In this document: one piece after another, positions 7,894 through 14,486 of the stretch
Layout of the letters: each line of letters opens with the position of its first letter
Position numbering within the stretch: the stretch's first letter is position 1
Assembly: GCA_035626855.1 (NCBI GenBank)
Contig: DASPMW010000131.1
Coordinates: 1-29,435, forward strand
Reading direction: 5' to 3'
Length of the DNA: 29,435 nucleotides
DNA from: JAPWJZ01 sp035626855
GTDB taxonomy: Bacteria > Pseudomonadota > Alphaproteobacteria > Micavibrionales > UBA2020
The notes under the pieces: model-generated
What the model saw: the letters and a program-made list of their open reading frames with translations, nothing else
What the model was told of the DNA's origin: nothing
The model's database searches: none
Position numbers and translations under genes: made by a program

Positions 7894-8114
7894 CACATCA
7901 TACCCTCGATGCGCGCGGGCTGATCTGTCCCTTGCCGGTTTTAAAGGCGCGCAAGAAGCTCCTCGCGCTCGCGGCGGGCGAAAAGCTGGTCGTGCTTGTG
8001 ACCGACCCCCATGCGGAGAAAGATTTTGCGCTGTTCTGCGCCGAGGCGGGGCACCGCCTTGCCGGAATCGAATCAAGCGGCAGCGCGACGCAGATAACGG
8101 TCGAGCGCGGTTGA
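7890..8114 (+). CDS. TusA-family sulfur carrier protein
   Basis: A 74-residue protein of the TusA/SirA/YeeD family. The N-terminal DARGLICPLPVLKARKKL carries the family CPxP motif, whose cysteine takes up persulfide sulfur. The rest fits the small two-layer fold (VLVTDPHAEKDFALFCAEAGH). Members carry sulfur for tRNA 2-thiouridine, molybdenum cofactor or general sulfur metabolism. Its ATG overlaps the stop of the GT9 gene in ATGA, so the two are translationally coupled although no functional link is known. It is probably the last gene of the operon. The family is certain, but whether it is true TusA is not, since no tusBCD or tusE genes are near. Confidence 0.87.
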   Translation: MTHHTLDARGLICPLPVLKARKKLLALAAGEKLVVLVTDPHAEKDFALFCAEAGHRLAGIESSGSATQITVERG

Positions 8115-8249
8115 TCCCTTACTGTAGCCTTATCAGTACCTTGCGTTCCCCTTGCGTGAAGGGGTTGCAATATTTTTCCATAGTCTTTAAAAGCGGTTTC
8201 CTGCCTTTACCGGCACCCCCGCAACGTTATTGGAGTCTCTGCATAAATC

Positions 8250-9704
8250 ATGACAACGGCAACATCGTTCAAAATCCCCTCCGGTATTCTCGGCCGCGTC
8301 ACCGGCCCCATCGTGATGATCGGCTTCGGCTCGATCGGGCGCGGCACGCTCCCCCTCCTTGAACGCCATATCGACTTTGACCGAAAACGCCTCGTCGTGA
8401 TCGACCCCGATGATACGCACCGCCAGCTGCTGGATGACCGCGGCATTAAATTCGTCAAGGCCGCACTCACCCCCCAGAATTACCGCGAGATCCTGACGCC
8501 GCTGCTCACCGAAGGCGGCGGGCAGGGCTTCTGCGTCAATCTCTCCGTCGATGTTTCGTCCCTCGACGTGATGAAGCTCTGCCGCGAGAATAATGCATTT
8601 TACATCGATACGGTGGTGGAGCCCTGGCTCGGCTTTTACTTCGACGACAAGCTGAAAACCGCCGACCGCTCTAACTACGCCCTGCGCGAGGCGGTGCTGG
8701 CCGAGCGCGCGCAGAACCCGGGCGGCATCACCGCCATCTCCTGCTGCGGCGCAAATCCCGGCATGGTGTCATGGTTCGTCAAACAGGCGCTGGTCAACCT
8801 CGCCGCAGACATGAAGCTTGATTTCGCAGCCCCCGCATCGCGCGACGACTGGGCGCAGCTGATGCAGAAGACGGGCGTGAAGGGCATCCACATCGCCGAG
8901 CGTGACACGCAGCGCTCCAAAAACCCGAAACCCTTCGGCACTTTCGTCAATACCTGGTCGGTCGAGGGCTTCGTCTCGGAAGGCATGCAGCCCGCCGAGC
9001 TTGGCTGGGGCACGCATGAAAAATGGCTGCCGCAAACAGCGGTCCGACATGACAAGGGGTGCCAGGCGGCGATCTACCTGATGCAGCCCGGCGCGAATAC
9101 GCGAATCTACAGCTGGTGCCCGACGCCGGGGCCGCAATATGCCTGGCTCGTCACCCATAACGAGGCGATCTCGATTGCCGATTATTTCACGGTGGGCACG
9201 GGCGCGCAGCCGGAATACCGCCCCACCTGCCATTACGCCTACCACCCCTCTAACGATGCGGTGCTGTCCCTCGACGAGATGTTCGGCGCGGCGGGCAGGG
9301 TACAGGAAACGCAGCACATCCTCGAAGCCGAGGAAATCGTGAATGGCGCGGACGAGCTCGGCGTGCTGCTCTACGGTCATGCGAAGAACGCCTACTGGTT
9401 CGGCTCGCAACTGACCATCGAGGAAACGCGCGCGATTGCGCCCTACCAGAACGCAACCGCGCTGCAGGTGACGTCCGCCGTGCTGGCCGGCATGGTCTGG
9501 GCGCTGGAAAACCCGCAAGCGGGCATCGTCGAAGCGGATGAGATGGATTACAAACGCTGTCTTGAACTGCAGCTGCCCTATCTGGGGCCCGTGAAGGGTT
9601 ATTATACGGACTGGACGCCGCTGCAGAACCGCCCGGGCCTGTTCCCCGAGGATCTCGATATATCGGATCCGTGGCAGTTCAGGAATATCCTGTTCCGCCA
9701 GTGA
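8250..9704 (+). CDS. hss: Homospermidine synthase
   Basis: A 484-residue NAD-dependent enzyme of the saccharopine dehydrogenase-like fold. Bacterial homospermidine synthase makes sym-homospermidine from putrescine, and is typical of alphaproteobacteria. The N-terminal Rossmann motif is IGFGSIGRGTLPLL (Gly25, Gly27, Gly30), followed by VVIDPDD, the acidic end of the second strand. Later conserved-looking stretches are SCCGANPGMVSWFV, YSWCPTPGPQYAWLVTHNEA and GHAKNAYWFGSQL. Length agrees with known enzymes of about 480 residues. ATG 8250 was chosen by similarity; GGAG (8232-8235) is 14 bases away, a little far. The upstream gap (8115-8249) has no convincing promoter. The stop is 2 bases from the end of the convergent next gene. 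Confidence 0.92.
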   Translation: MTTATSFKIPSGILGRVTGPIVMIGFGSIGRGTLPLLERHIDFDRKRLVVIDPDDTHRQLLDDRGIKFVKAALTPQNYREILTPLLTEGGGQGFCVNLSVDVSSLDVMKLCRENNAFYIDTVVEPWLGFYFDDKLKTADRSNYALREAVLAERAQNPGGITAISCCGANPGMVSWFVKQALVNLAADMKLDFAAPASRDDWAQLMQKTGVKGIHIAERDTQRSKNPKPFGTFVNTWSVEGFVSEGMQPAELGWGTHEKWLPQTAVRHDKGCQAAIYLMQPGANTRIYSWCPTPGPQYAWLVTHNEAISIADYFTVGTGAQPEYRPTCHYAYHPSNDAVLSLDEMFGAAGRVQETQHILEAEEIVNGADELGVLLYGHAKNAYWFGSQLTIEETRAIAPYQNATALQVTSAVLAGMVWALENPQAGIVEADEMDYKRCLELQLPYLGPVKGYYTDWTPLQNRPGLFPEDLDISDPWQFRNILFRQ

Positions 9705-9706
9705 TT

Positions 9707-10579
9707 TCAGGCGGGCCCGGACTGGCGCGGGGGATTGGCGGCGGGGGTCGCCGGCTTCCTGTTGTCGTTGGCAAAGTCCGCCTTGCGGCTTGCCATGTTG
9801 CCGCGATAGAAGTCGTCGGTCAGCAGGTTGCGGGCGGCAGGATCCAGCAGATAGGATTTCGGCCCGATGCCATCGAGCTTTTGCACCCAGCCTTCGTCGA
9901 GCGGCTTTTCCTGCATGTTGCTGTTCTGGAACACGCCGCGCATCTTCGTAAGCCAGGGGATCATGTCGTTGACTGTGCTGTCGTTATACCCGGCCACGCG
10001 GGCGGGGTTATCGAACCAGGCGTCGAAGGCGGCGCGTTTCGCGCGGCCATCGGCGATGCTTTCGGGCGCGCTGGTGACCGTCTTCTCATAGACGGCGCAG
10101 ATATCCCCGTAACCGACTTTGCAGGTTTCGTTCCACGGCTTCGCATCGCCTGCCTGTTTCAGCGCCCAGGTGACTTCCGTTGCGAGTGCCTGCGCATCCG
10201 CCTCCGCCGCGCGATAGAACAGGATCGTTTCCGTTTCGCTCAGGATGCGGTCGGGATTGCCCACCTTCGACAGGTGCTGGTTGATATGACCGACTTCATG
10301 GACGATCGCCTGCAGGAGGTTGTCGTCATTCAGCCCCCGCTTGAGGAATATCACCGGCTTTTCGTAGTCCCAGATGCCGTCCCGGATGCCGTTGATGATC
10401 AGGCTGGAGGCGGCAAGGTGGACGGGGTTGTCCGTCAGGTCGATGCGGACGTTGTTTTCGCGGATATAAGTCGCAACAGCCTCGCCCTCCGGCACTTTCC
10501 GCAGGCGTGTCATGATGCACTCGATCCGCAGCTGATCGCGGTCGGGCGAGAATTCGTTGAATTCTTCTTTCAAGGGCAC
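9707..10579 (-). CDS. Putative HExxH zinc metallopeptidase
   Basis: A 290-residue protein without signal peptide or membrane segment. The motif AIVHEVGHINQHL (His94, Glu95, His98) is a zincin-type zinc site. A downstream acidic helix (FYRAAEADAQALATEV, about 123-138) could give the third ligand. The layout, a lone HExxH followed by an EADA helix, resembles uncharacterised putative metallopeptidase families such as DUF6782; I cannot confirm membership. The start is GTG 10579, supported by AGGTGG (10594-10589) 9 bases upstream and a promoter behind it; an in-frame stop lies just before. The C-terminus is Pro/Asn-rich and probably disordered. The substrate is unknown. It is convergent with hss and has its own promoter. 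Confidence 0.72.
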   Translation of the reverse strand: MPLKEEFNEFSPDRDQLRIECIMTRLRKVPEGEAVATYIRENNVRIDLTDNPVHLAASSLIINGIRDGIWDYEKPVIFLKRGLNDDNLLQAIVHEVGHINQHLSKVGNPDRILSETETILFYRAAEADAQALATEVTWALKQAGDAKPWNETCKVGYGDICAVYEKTVTSAPESIADGRAKRAAFDAWFDNPARVAGYNDSTVNDMIPWLTKMRGVFQNSNMQEKPLDEGWVQKLDGIGPKSYLLDPAARNLLTDDFYRGNMASRKADFANDNRKPATPAANPPRQSGPA

Positions 10580-10608
10580 TTGTCAGAACCACCTGTGTTG
10601 CGTCAGTC

Positions 10609-10636
10609 ATTATAACAGCGCGCCAACGCCCGCCAA
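10609..10636 (-). promoter_or_regulatory. Promoter of the putative metallopeptidase gene
   Basis: On the - strand TTGGCG (10636-10631), a 16-base spacer and a perfect TATAAT (10614-10609) predict a start near 10602. This gives a leader of about 23 bases that contains AGGTGG and ends at GTG 10579. Confidence 0.6.
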
Positions 10637-10890
10637 GCGGATTTGCTCCGGAGCGTTGGAATTTTTTGAACAATTTCAACCACTTTGCTGCACTGCAGTA
10701 AGGGGGCCGCAGCGCACCTCATTATTCTGGAATTGCTGAAATTTTTGCAACAGCGCGCTCATTTTTTCGGACATGCGCCGGGATTTAGAATCTTTTCATG
10801 AAGTCGTTGATAGGATGTGGGTGAAGGCGATCCAGCCTTACCAATCGGCGCGGTCCCGCGCCGGCGATTAATTCACAGGGGAGTTATACA
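10637..10890. other. Intergenic region with leader hairpin
   Basis: About 250 bases between divergent genes contain no convincing coding sequence. TAGAAT at 10786-10791 is a possible + strand -10 without a good -35. A GC-rich 8-bp inverted repeat (CGGCGCGG at 10846-10853, CCGCGCCG at 10856-10863) sits in the likely leader of the next gene, about 14 bases before its ribosome site AGGGGAG (10877-10883). Confidence 0.4.
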
Positions 10891-11190
10891 ATGACGAAGA
10901 TCAAGATGCTCGTGATGGGCGCGCTGATGGCAGGCGTCGTGGCGGGAGCCGCTCCGGCGCTCGCGGACGAAACGCCTTATTTCAACACTGAATACGGCTA
11001 CCAGGACAATCCCCGCGTCGAAAAACGCGTCTCCGAGCCGAGCCTGATGAAAAAGCATCATCACAAGAAGAAGCATCACAAGAAAATGAAGAAAAAGCAT
11101 TACTACCATCGCAGCCACGAAGCCAAGATGAGCAACGACACCTATCCCGATGATTGCATCAAGCCGCCTTGCAAAGGCACGACGAACTAA
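10891..11190 (+). CDS. Small exported His/Lys-rich protein
   Basis: A 99-residue protein of unknown function. Residues 1-25 form a clear signal peptide (Lys at 3 and 5, hydrophobic core, APALA before the cut). The mature 74-residue part has an N-terminal acidic and Tyr-containing stretch (DETPYFNTEYGYQDN), then a very basic block at 54-76 with eight His and ten Lys in clusters (KKHHHKKKHHKKMKKKH). A short tail follows with Cys89 and Cys94, which could form a disulfide. The His clusters suggest metal binding, the Lys clusters binding to phosphate-rich lipopolysaccharide or peptidoglycan; both are inferences. ATG 10891 has a strong ribosome site, AGGGGAG. Its stop overlaps that of the convergent dehydrogenase gene by 4 bases. 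Confidence 0.8.
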   Translation: MTKIKMLVMGALMAGVVAGAAPALADETPYFNTEYGYQDNPRVEKRVSEPSLMKKHHHKKKHHKKMKKKHYYHRSHEAKMSNDTYPDDCIKPPCKGTTN

Positions 11191-11957
11191 GCTTTCTTCG
11201 ACTTAAGAGCCCGCGCCGTTATCGCGTCCCCGAGACAACGCGGCAGAGCCGTGATCAGCATGATGATCGCGCGCATCTGCCAGGGGAAAGCGATGACGGC
11301 GCGGTCTTTTTGCAGCCCTGCGTAAATGATCCGCGCGGCGTTATCCGCATCCATCATGAAGGGCATGTCGAAATCGTTCTTGTCCGTGAGCGGCGTGCGG
11401 ATGAAGCCCGGGAAGATGACGCTGACGCCGACGTTATCCTGTATCAGCAGCGGGCGCAGCGCCTCGCCATAGGCGCGGACCGCGTTCTTGCTCGTGCTGT
11501 AGGCAGGGGCGGAAGGCAGGCCGCGGAATCCGGCGATCGAGCTCAGCAGCGCGATCTGCCCGCGCCGCCGCCGCCGCATGCGGCTGATCAGCGGGTTGAC
11601 GGTGTTGAACATGCCATCGACATTGATCGCCATGATCTCGCGCAGCAGCGCCTCCGCCTCGTCGCCGATCTTGCCGTGCCCGCCCGAGATGCCCGCATTG
11701 GCGATCACGAGGTCGATCGGCGCAAAATCGTCCCATGCCTCGATCTGCTGTTTCAGCGCCGCGCCCTCGGTCACGGGGACCGTGCAGGTCTCGGCGCTTG
11801 CGCCCTTCGCACGGCATTCGGCCGCGACGTCCGACAGGCGCGCCGCGTCGCGGCCCGTCAGCAGCAGGCGGCGTGCCGGCGCGGCATAGAGAATCGCGAG
11901 CGCCCGGCCGATGCCGCTCGACGCGCCCGTAATGAGGATGGAGTTGGGGTTTTTCAT
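11187..11957 (-). CDS. Short-chain dehydrogenase/reductase
   Basis: A 256-residue classical SDR-family NAD(P)-dependent oxidoreductase. It has the cofactor loop ILITGASSGIGRAL (Gly11, Gly15, Gly17), NAG at 87-89, and the catalytic Ser139 or Ser140, Tyr153 and Lys157 (PAYSTSKNAV). The C-terminal ~45 residues are hydrophobic then basic (ending ALKSKKA), which suggests loose membrane contact, as in lipid-acting members; the substrate is not predictable. ATG 11957 starts the protein directly before the first strand; an in-frame extension to 12047 exists but lacks similarity and would run into the gmk promoter. It is divergent from gmk. A run of five Arg around residues 128-132 (MRRRRRGQ) is notable. 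Confidence 0.88.
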   Translation of the reverse strand: MKNPNSILITGASSGIGRALAILYAAPARRLLLTGRDAARLSDVAAECRAKGASAETCTVPVTEGAALKQQIEAWDDFAPIDLVIANAGISGGHGKIGDEAEALLREIMAINVDGMFNTVNPLISRMRRRRRGQIALLSSIAGFRGLPSAPAYSTSKNAVRAYGEALRPLLIQDNVGVSVIFPGFIRTPLTDKNDFDMPFMMDADNAARIIYAGLQKDRAVIAFPWQMRAIIMLITALPRCLGDAITARALKSKKA

Positions 11958-11974
11958 ATATGCCGCCGTCAGGC

Positions 11975-12003
11975 TTGTTTCAGTGGAGCGGGCGCGATAT
12001 AAC
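11975..12003 (+). promoter_or_regulatory. Likely gmk promoter
   Basis: TTGTTT (11975-11980), a 17-base spacer and TATAAC (11998-12003) predict a start near 12010, 25 bases before the first in-frame ATG of gmk. Confidence 0.5.
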
Positions 12004-12034
12004 CGAGCTACACAGATTCTATAAGTCAAATCCA

Positions 12035-12733
12035 ATGCGACTGGCAATGAAAACAGACGGCCAATCCGGCGCCATTCCCGAAATCGTCCATACGCCGACG
12101 CACGGCATGAAGCGCCGCGGCATGATGCTGGTGCTGGCTTCGCCGCCCGGCGGCGGCAAGACCTCGATCTCCCGCGAAATCGCGAAGCGCGACCCCAAGA
12201 CGATGATCTCGGTCTCCGCCACGACCCGCGCGCAGCGCCCGGGCGAGGAAGAGGGCAAGCATTACTACTTCGTGACCCGCCCGAAATTCGAGGAAATGGT
12301 CGCCAACGGCGAGATGCTCGAATACGCGCTCGTCTATAACAGCCAGATGTACGGCACGCCCAAGGCGCCGGTCGAGGCCGCGCTCGACAAGGGCATCGAC
12401 GTCATGTTCGACGTGGACTGGCAGGGCAACCGCTCGCTTTCCGCGACCGCGCATGAAGACGTGGTGTCGGTGTTCATCCTGCCGCCAAGCTGGGAGGCGC
12501 TGGAGACGCGCCTTCATAACCGCGCGCAGGACAGCGAGGAGGAAATCCGCCGCCGCCTTGCCAAGGCCAAGGACGAAATCGCGCATTACAAGGAATTCCA
12601 GTACATCCTCGTCAATCACGACTTCGAGGACAGCGTGGACCGGCTTCGCTCGATCATCGAGGGCGAGCGCCTCAAGCGCCACCGCCTGCGCGGGATCGAG
12701 GATTTCGTGAACAAGCTCAAGCCCGCCAAGTGA
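12035..12733 (+). CDS. gmk: Guanylate kinase
   Basis: Guanylate kinase phosphorylates GMP to GDP with ATP in purine nucleotide synthesis. The P-loop region is LVLASPPGGGKTSI (about 33-46), followed by the GMP-binding segment SVSATTRAQRPGEEEGKHYYFV and the lid and C-terminal helices (RRRLAKAKDEIAHY). The usual P-loop is SPSGAGK; here it reads SPPGGGK, with the essential Gly and Lys kept. From ATG 12035 it has 232 residues; in-frame ATGs at 12047 and 12107 are alternatives, and the last gives 208 residues, near the family norm. None has a clear ribosome site. The stop overlaps the next gene's GTG by 4 bases. Confidence 0.93.
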   Translation: MRLAMKTDGQSGAIPEIVHTPTHGMKRRGMMLVLASPPGGGKTSISREIAKRDPKTMISVSATTRAQRPGEEEGKHYYFVTRPKFEEMVANGEMLEYALVYNSQMYGTPKAPVEAALDKGIDVMFDVDWQGNRSLSATAHEDVVSVFILPPSWEALETRLHNRAQDSEEEIRRRLAKAKDEIAHYKEFQYILVNHDFEDSVDRLRSIIEGERLKRHRLRGIEDFVNKLKPAK

Positions 12734-13638
12734 CCGAAGCCGTGGCGGCCTCTGCCCGCCGTTTATCCGCCCACACCAAACTTCTCTGGGCGCTGATCGG
12801 CGCGCTCGTCATCGCGGTCGCCGTTTGCCTGCCGCTGTCCGGCATGACCATGACCGCGGATACCGCGCTCGTGACATTCGTCGCTGTCGCCGCGCTCCTG
12901 GGCGTTTCGCATGTTTACACGCGGCTCCGTCCCGACCGCCGCATCGCCGCGCTGGCGCAGATGGCGGCGGTGACGCTTGCCTTCACCGCGGCAGCCGCCT
13001 GCCTCAGCTATATCTCCGTCACCTGGCGCCTGCCGCTGATCGACGCTGGGCTGGTCGCCTTCGATCGCGCGCTCGGCATTGACTGGCCCGCGCTTTATGA
13101 GTCCGTCCATTCGCGACCGCCGCTGCATATCGCGCTCATCATCGCCTATTTCTTCAGCCCGCTCGCGCCGATGATCGTCATGCTGGTTGCGCTCAATTTC
13201 GTCGGGCGCATCCGCCGCGCCTGGGAAATGCAGTGGATGTATGTGGTGGCCTGCCTTGTTTGCCTTGTCCTCTCCGCCCTGCTGCCGGCGGCAGGCGCGT
13301 TTCATTATTACCAGATCCAGCCGAACGAGCCCTATGTGAAGGCGTTTCTCGCGCTGCGCGACGGCAGCCTTACCGTCATCGACCAAAATGCGCTGCAGGG
13401 CGTGATGCAGTTTCCCTCCCTCCATGCCGCCTGGGCGGTGATCTACGCCTATGCCGCACGGGGGATGCGATACTTCTTTCCGGTGGTGGCGGTCATGAGC
13501 GCGCTTGTCATCCTCGCCACGCCCGCGGTTGGCGGTCATCATATTGCGGATGTCCTGGCGGGGATACTGGTCGCGGTTGCTACGATATTTGCGGTGCGGA
13601 AAATATCCGCGCGCGGGTTGCTGCCCGCCGATCTTTAA
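12730..13638 (+). CDS. PAP2-family integral membrane phosphatase-like protein
   Basis: A 302-residue membrane protein with about six hydrophobic segments (for instance 21-37, 44-60, 75-95, 134-155, 168-188 and 248-290). It carries the phosphatidic acid phosphatase type 2 signature: FPSLHAAW (Pro229, Ser230, His232) and GGHHIADVLAG (Gly269, His270, Asp274). The arrangement resembles the branch related to inositol phosphorylceramide synthase and PAP2_3, where the first classical motif is weak. It probably acts on a phosphorylated lipid, such as undecaprenyl pyrophosphate or phosphatidic acid, at the outer side of the inner membrane. Start GTG 12730 overlaps the gmk stop in GTGA, so translation is coupled. 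Its stop overlaps the convergent rsmA stop. Confidence 0.85.
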   Translation: MTEAVAASARRLSAHTKLLWALIGALVIAVAVCLPLSGMTMTADTALVTFVAVAALLGVSHVYTRLRPDRRIAALAQMAAVTLAFTAAAACLSYISVTWRLPLIDAGLVAFDRALGIDWPALYESVHSRPPLHIALIIAYFFSPLAPMIVMLVALNFVGRIRRAWEMQWMYVVACLVCLVLSALLPAAGAFHYYQIQPNEPYVKAFLALRDGSLTVIDQNALQGVMQFPSLHAAWAVIYAYAARGMRYFFPVVAVMSALVILATPAVGGHHIADVLAGILVAVATIFAVRKISARGLLPADL

Positions 13639-14486
13639 GCCGCCTTGGGCGACATTTCGCGCAAGGTCTGCGCCATGCGCACGAACCCGGCGATATCGAT
13701 TTCTTCCGCGCGCGCGGTGCCAAGAATGCCCGCCTTCTCGCAAAACTCTTCGACATTGATATTCAGCTGCTTCAGGCTCTGGCGCAGCATCTTGCGGCGC
13801 TGGCCGAAGGCGGCGGCGGTCAGGCGCTCCATGACCTCGAGCGGAATATCGTCGGTGCGCGGCTTGGGGCGCAGATGCACGACGGTCGAGGTCACTTTCG
13901 GCGGCGGCAAAAACGCGCCGGGCGGAATGTCGAACACCTGCTCGACATGGCACAGCCATTGCGCCATCACCGATAGCCGCCCGTAGTCCTTGGTGCGCGT
14001 CTTCGCGGTCAGCCGCTCGGCCACTTCCTTCTGGAACATCAGGGTGAAACTGTGGAACAGCGGCAGCAGCTTCAGCCAGCCGATCAGCAGCGTGGTCGCG
14101 ATGTTATAGGGCAGGTTGGCCGCCAGCGCCCGCGGCGCGGGGCAGAGGCTTTCGTAATCGACTTTCAGCGCGTCGTCGGCATGCAGCACCAGCCGACCCT
14201 CGGCAAATTGCACCAGCTCCTGCAGCGCGGCCACGCAGCGGTCGTCGCGCTCGATCGCGTGAACGATGACGGCCTCCGTTTCGAACAGCAGCGCGCGCGT
14301 CAGCCCGCCGGGGCCGGGGCCGACCTCGATGACGTTCAGGCCGGCAAGATTGCCGCCCGCATTCGCAATGCGCGCGGTCAGGTTCGGGTCCAGCAGGAAA
14401 TTCTGGCCGAGCGAGCGCTTCGCCATCAGGCCATGGCGCTCGATCACGTCACGCAGCGGGGGAAGGGGGTTAGATGCGCTTGTCAA
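13635..14486 (-). CDS. rsmA: 16S rRNA dimethyladenosine transferase RsmA (KsgA)
   Basis: RsmA dimethylates two adjacent adenines in the 3' end loop of 16S rRNA, a late checkpoint of 30S assembly. Visible motifs are KRSLGQNFLLDPN (about 23-35), the SAM site VIEVGPGPGGLTRALL (52-67), and the catalytic ANLPYN (123-128). TTG 14486 is the preferred start: it gives 283 residues and the family-like opening PLPPLRDVIERHGL, with no ATG before that stretch. The start lies inside surA, giving a 17-base overlap with its end, so the two are coupled. The frame is open upstream, but that part is only the surA sequence read in another frame. Confidence 0.95.
   Translation of the reverse strand: MTSASNPLPPLRDVIERHGLMAKRSLGQNFLLDPNLTARIANAGGNLAGLNVIEVGPGPGGLTRALLFETEAVIVHAIERDDRCVAALQELVQFAEGRLVLHADDALKVDYESLCPAPRALAANLPYNIATTLLIGWLKLLPLFHSFTLMFQKEVAERLTAKTRTKDYGRLSVMAQWLCHVEQVFDIPPGAFLPPPKVTSTVVHLRPKPRTDDIPLEVMERLTAAAFGQRRKMLRQSLKQLNINVEEFCEKAGILGTARAEEIDIAGFVRMAQTLREMSPKAA

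Noticed and set aside
8145..8180. CCCCTT and AAGGGG hairpin after the TusA-like gene as a terminator
   Set aside because: The stem has only six pairs and the T run starts about eight bases later, so it is too weak to call.
10326..10679. Alternative frame beginning with ATG upstream of the metallopeptidase gene
   Set aside because: Its nearest plausible ATG (10610-10608) overlaps the predicted TATAAT, and its translation loses the HExxH protein.
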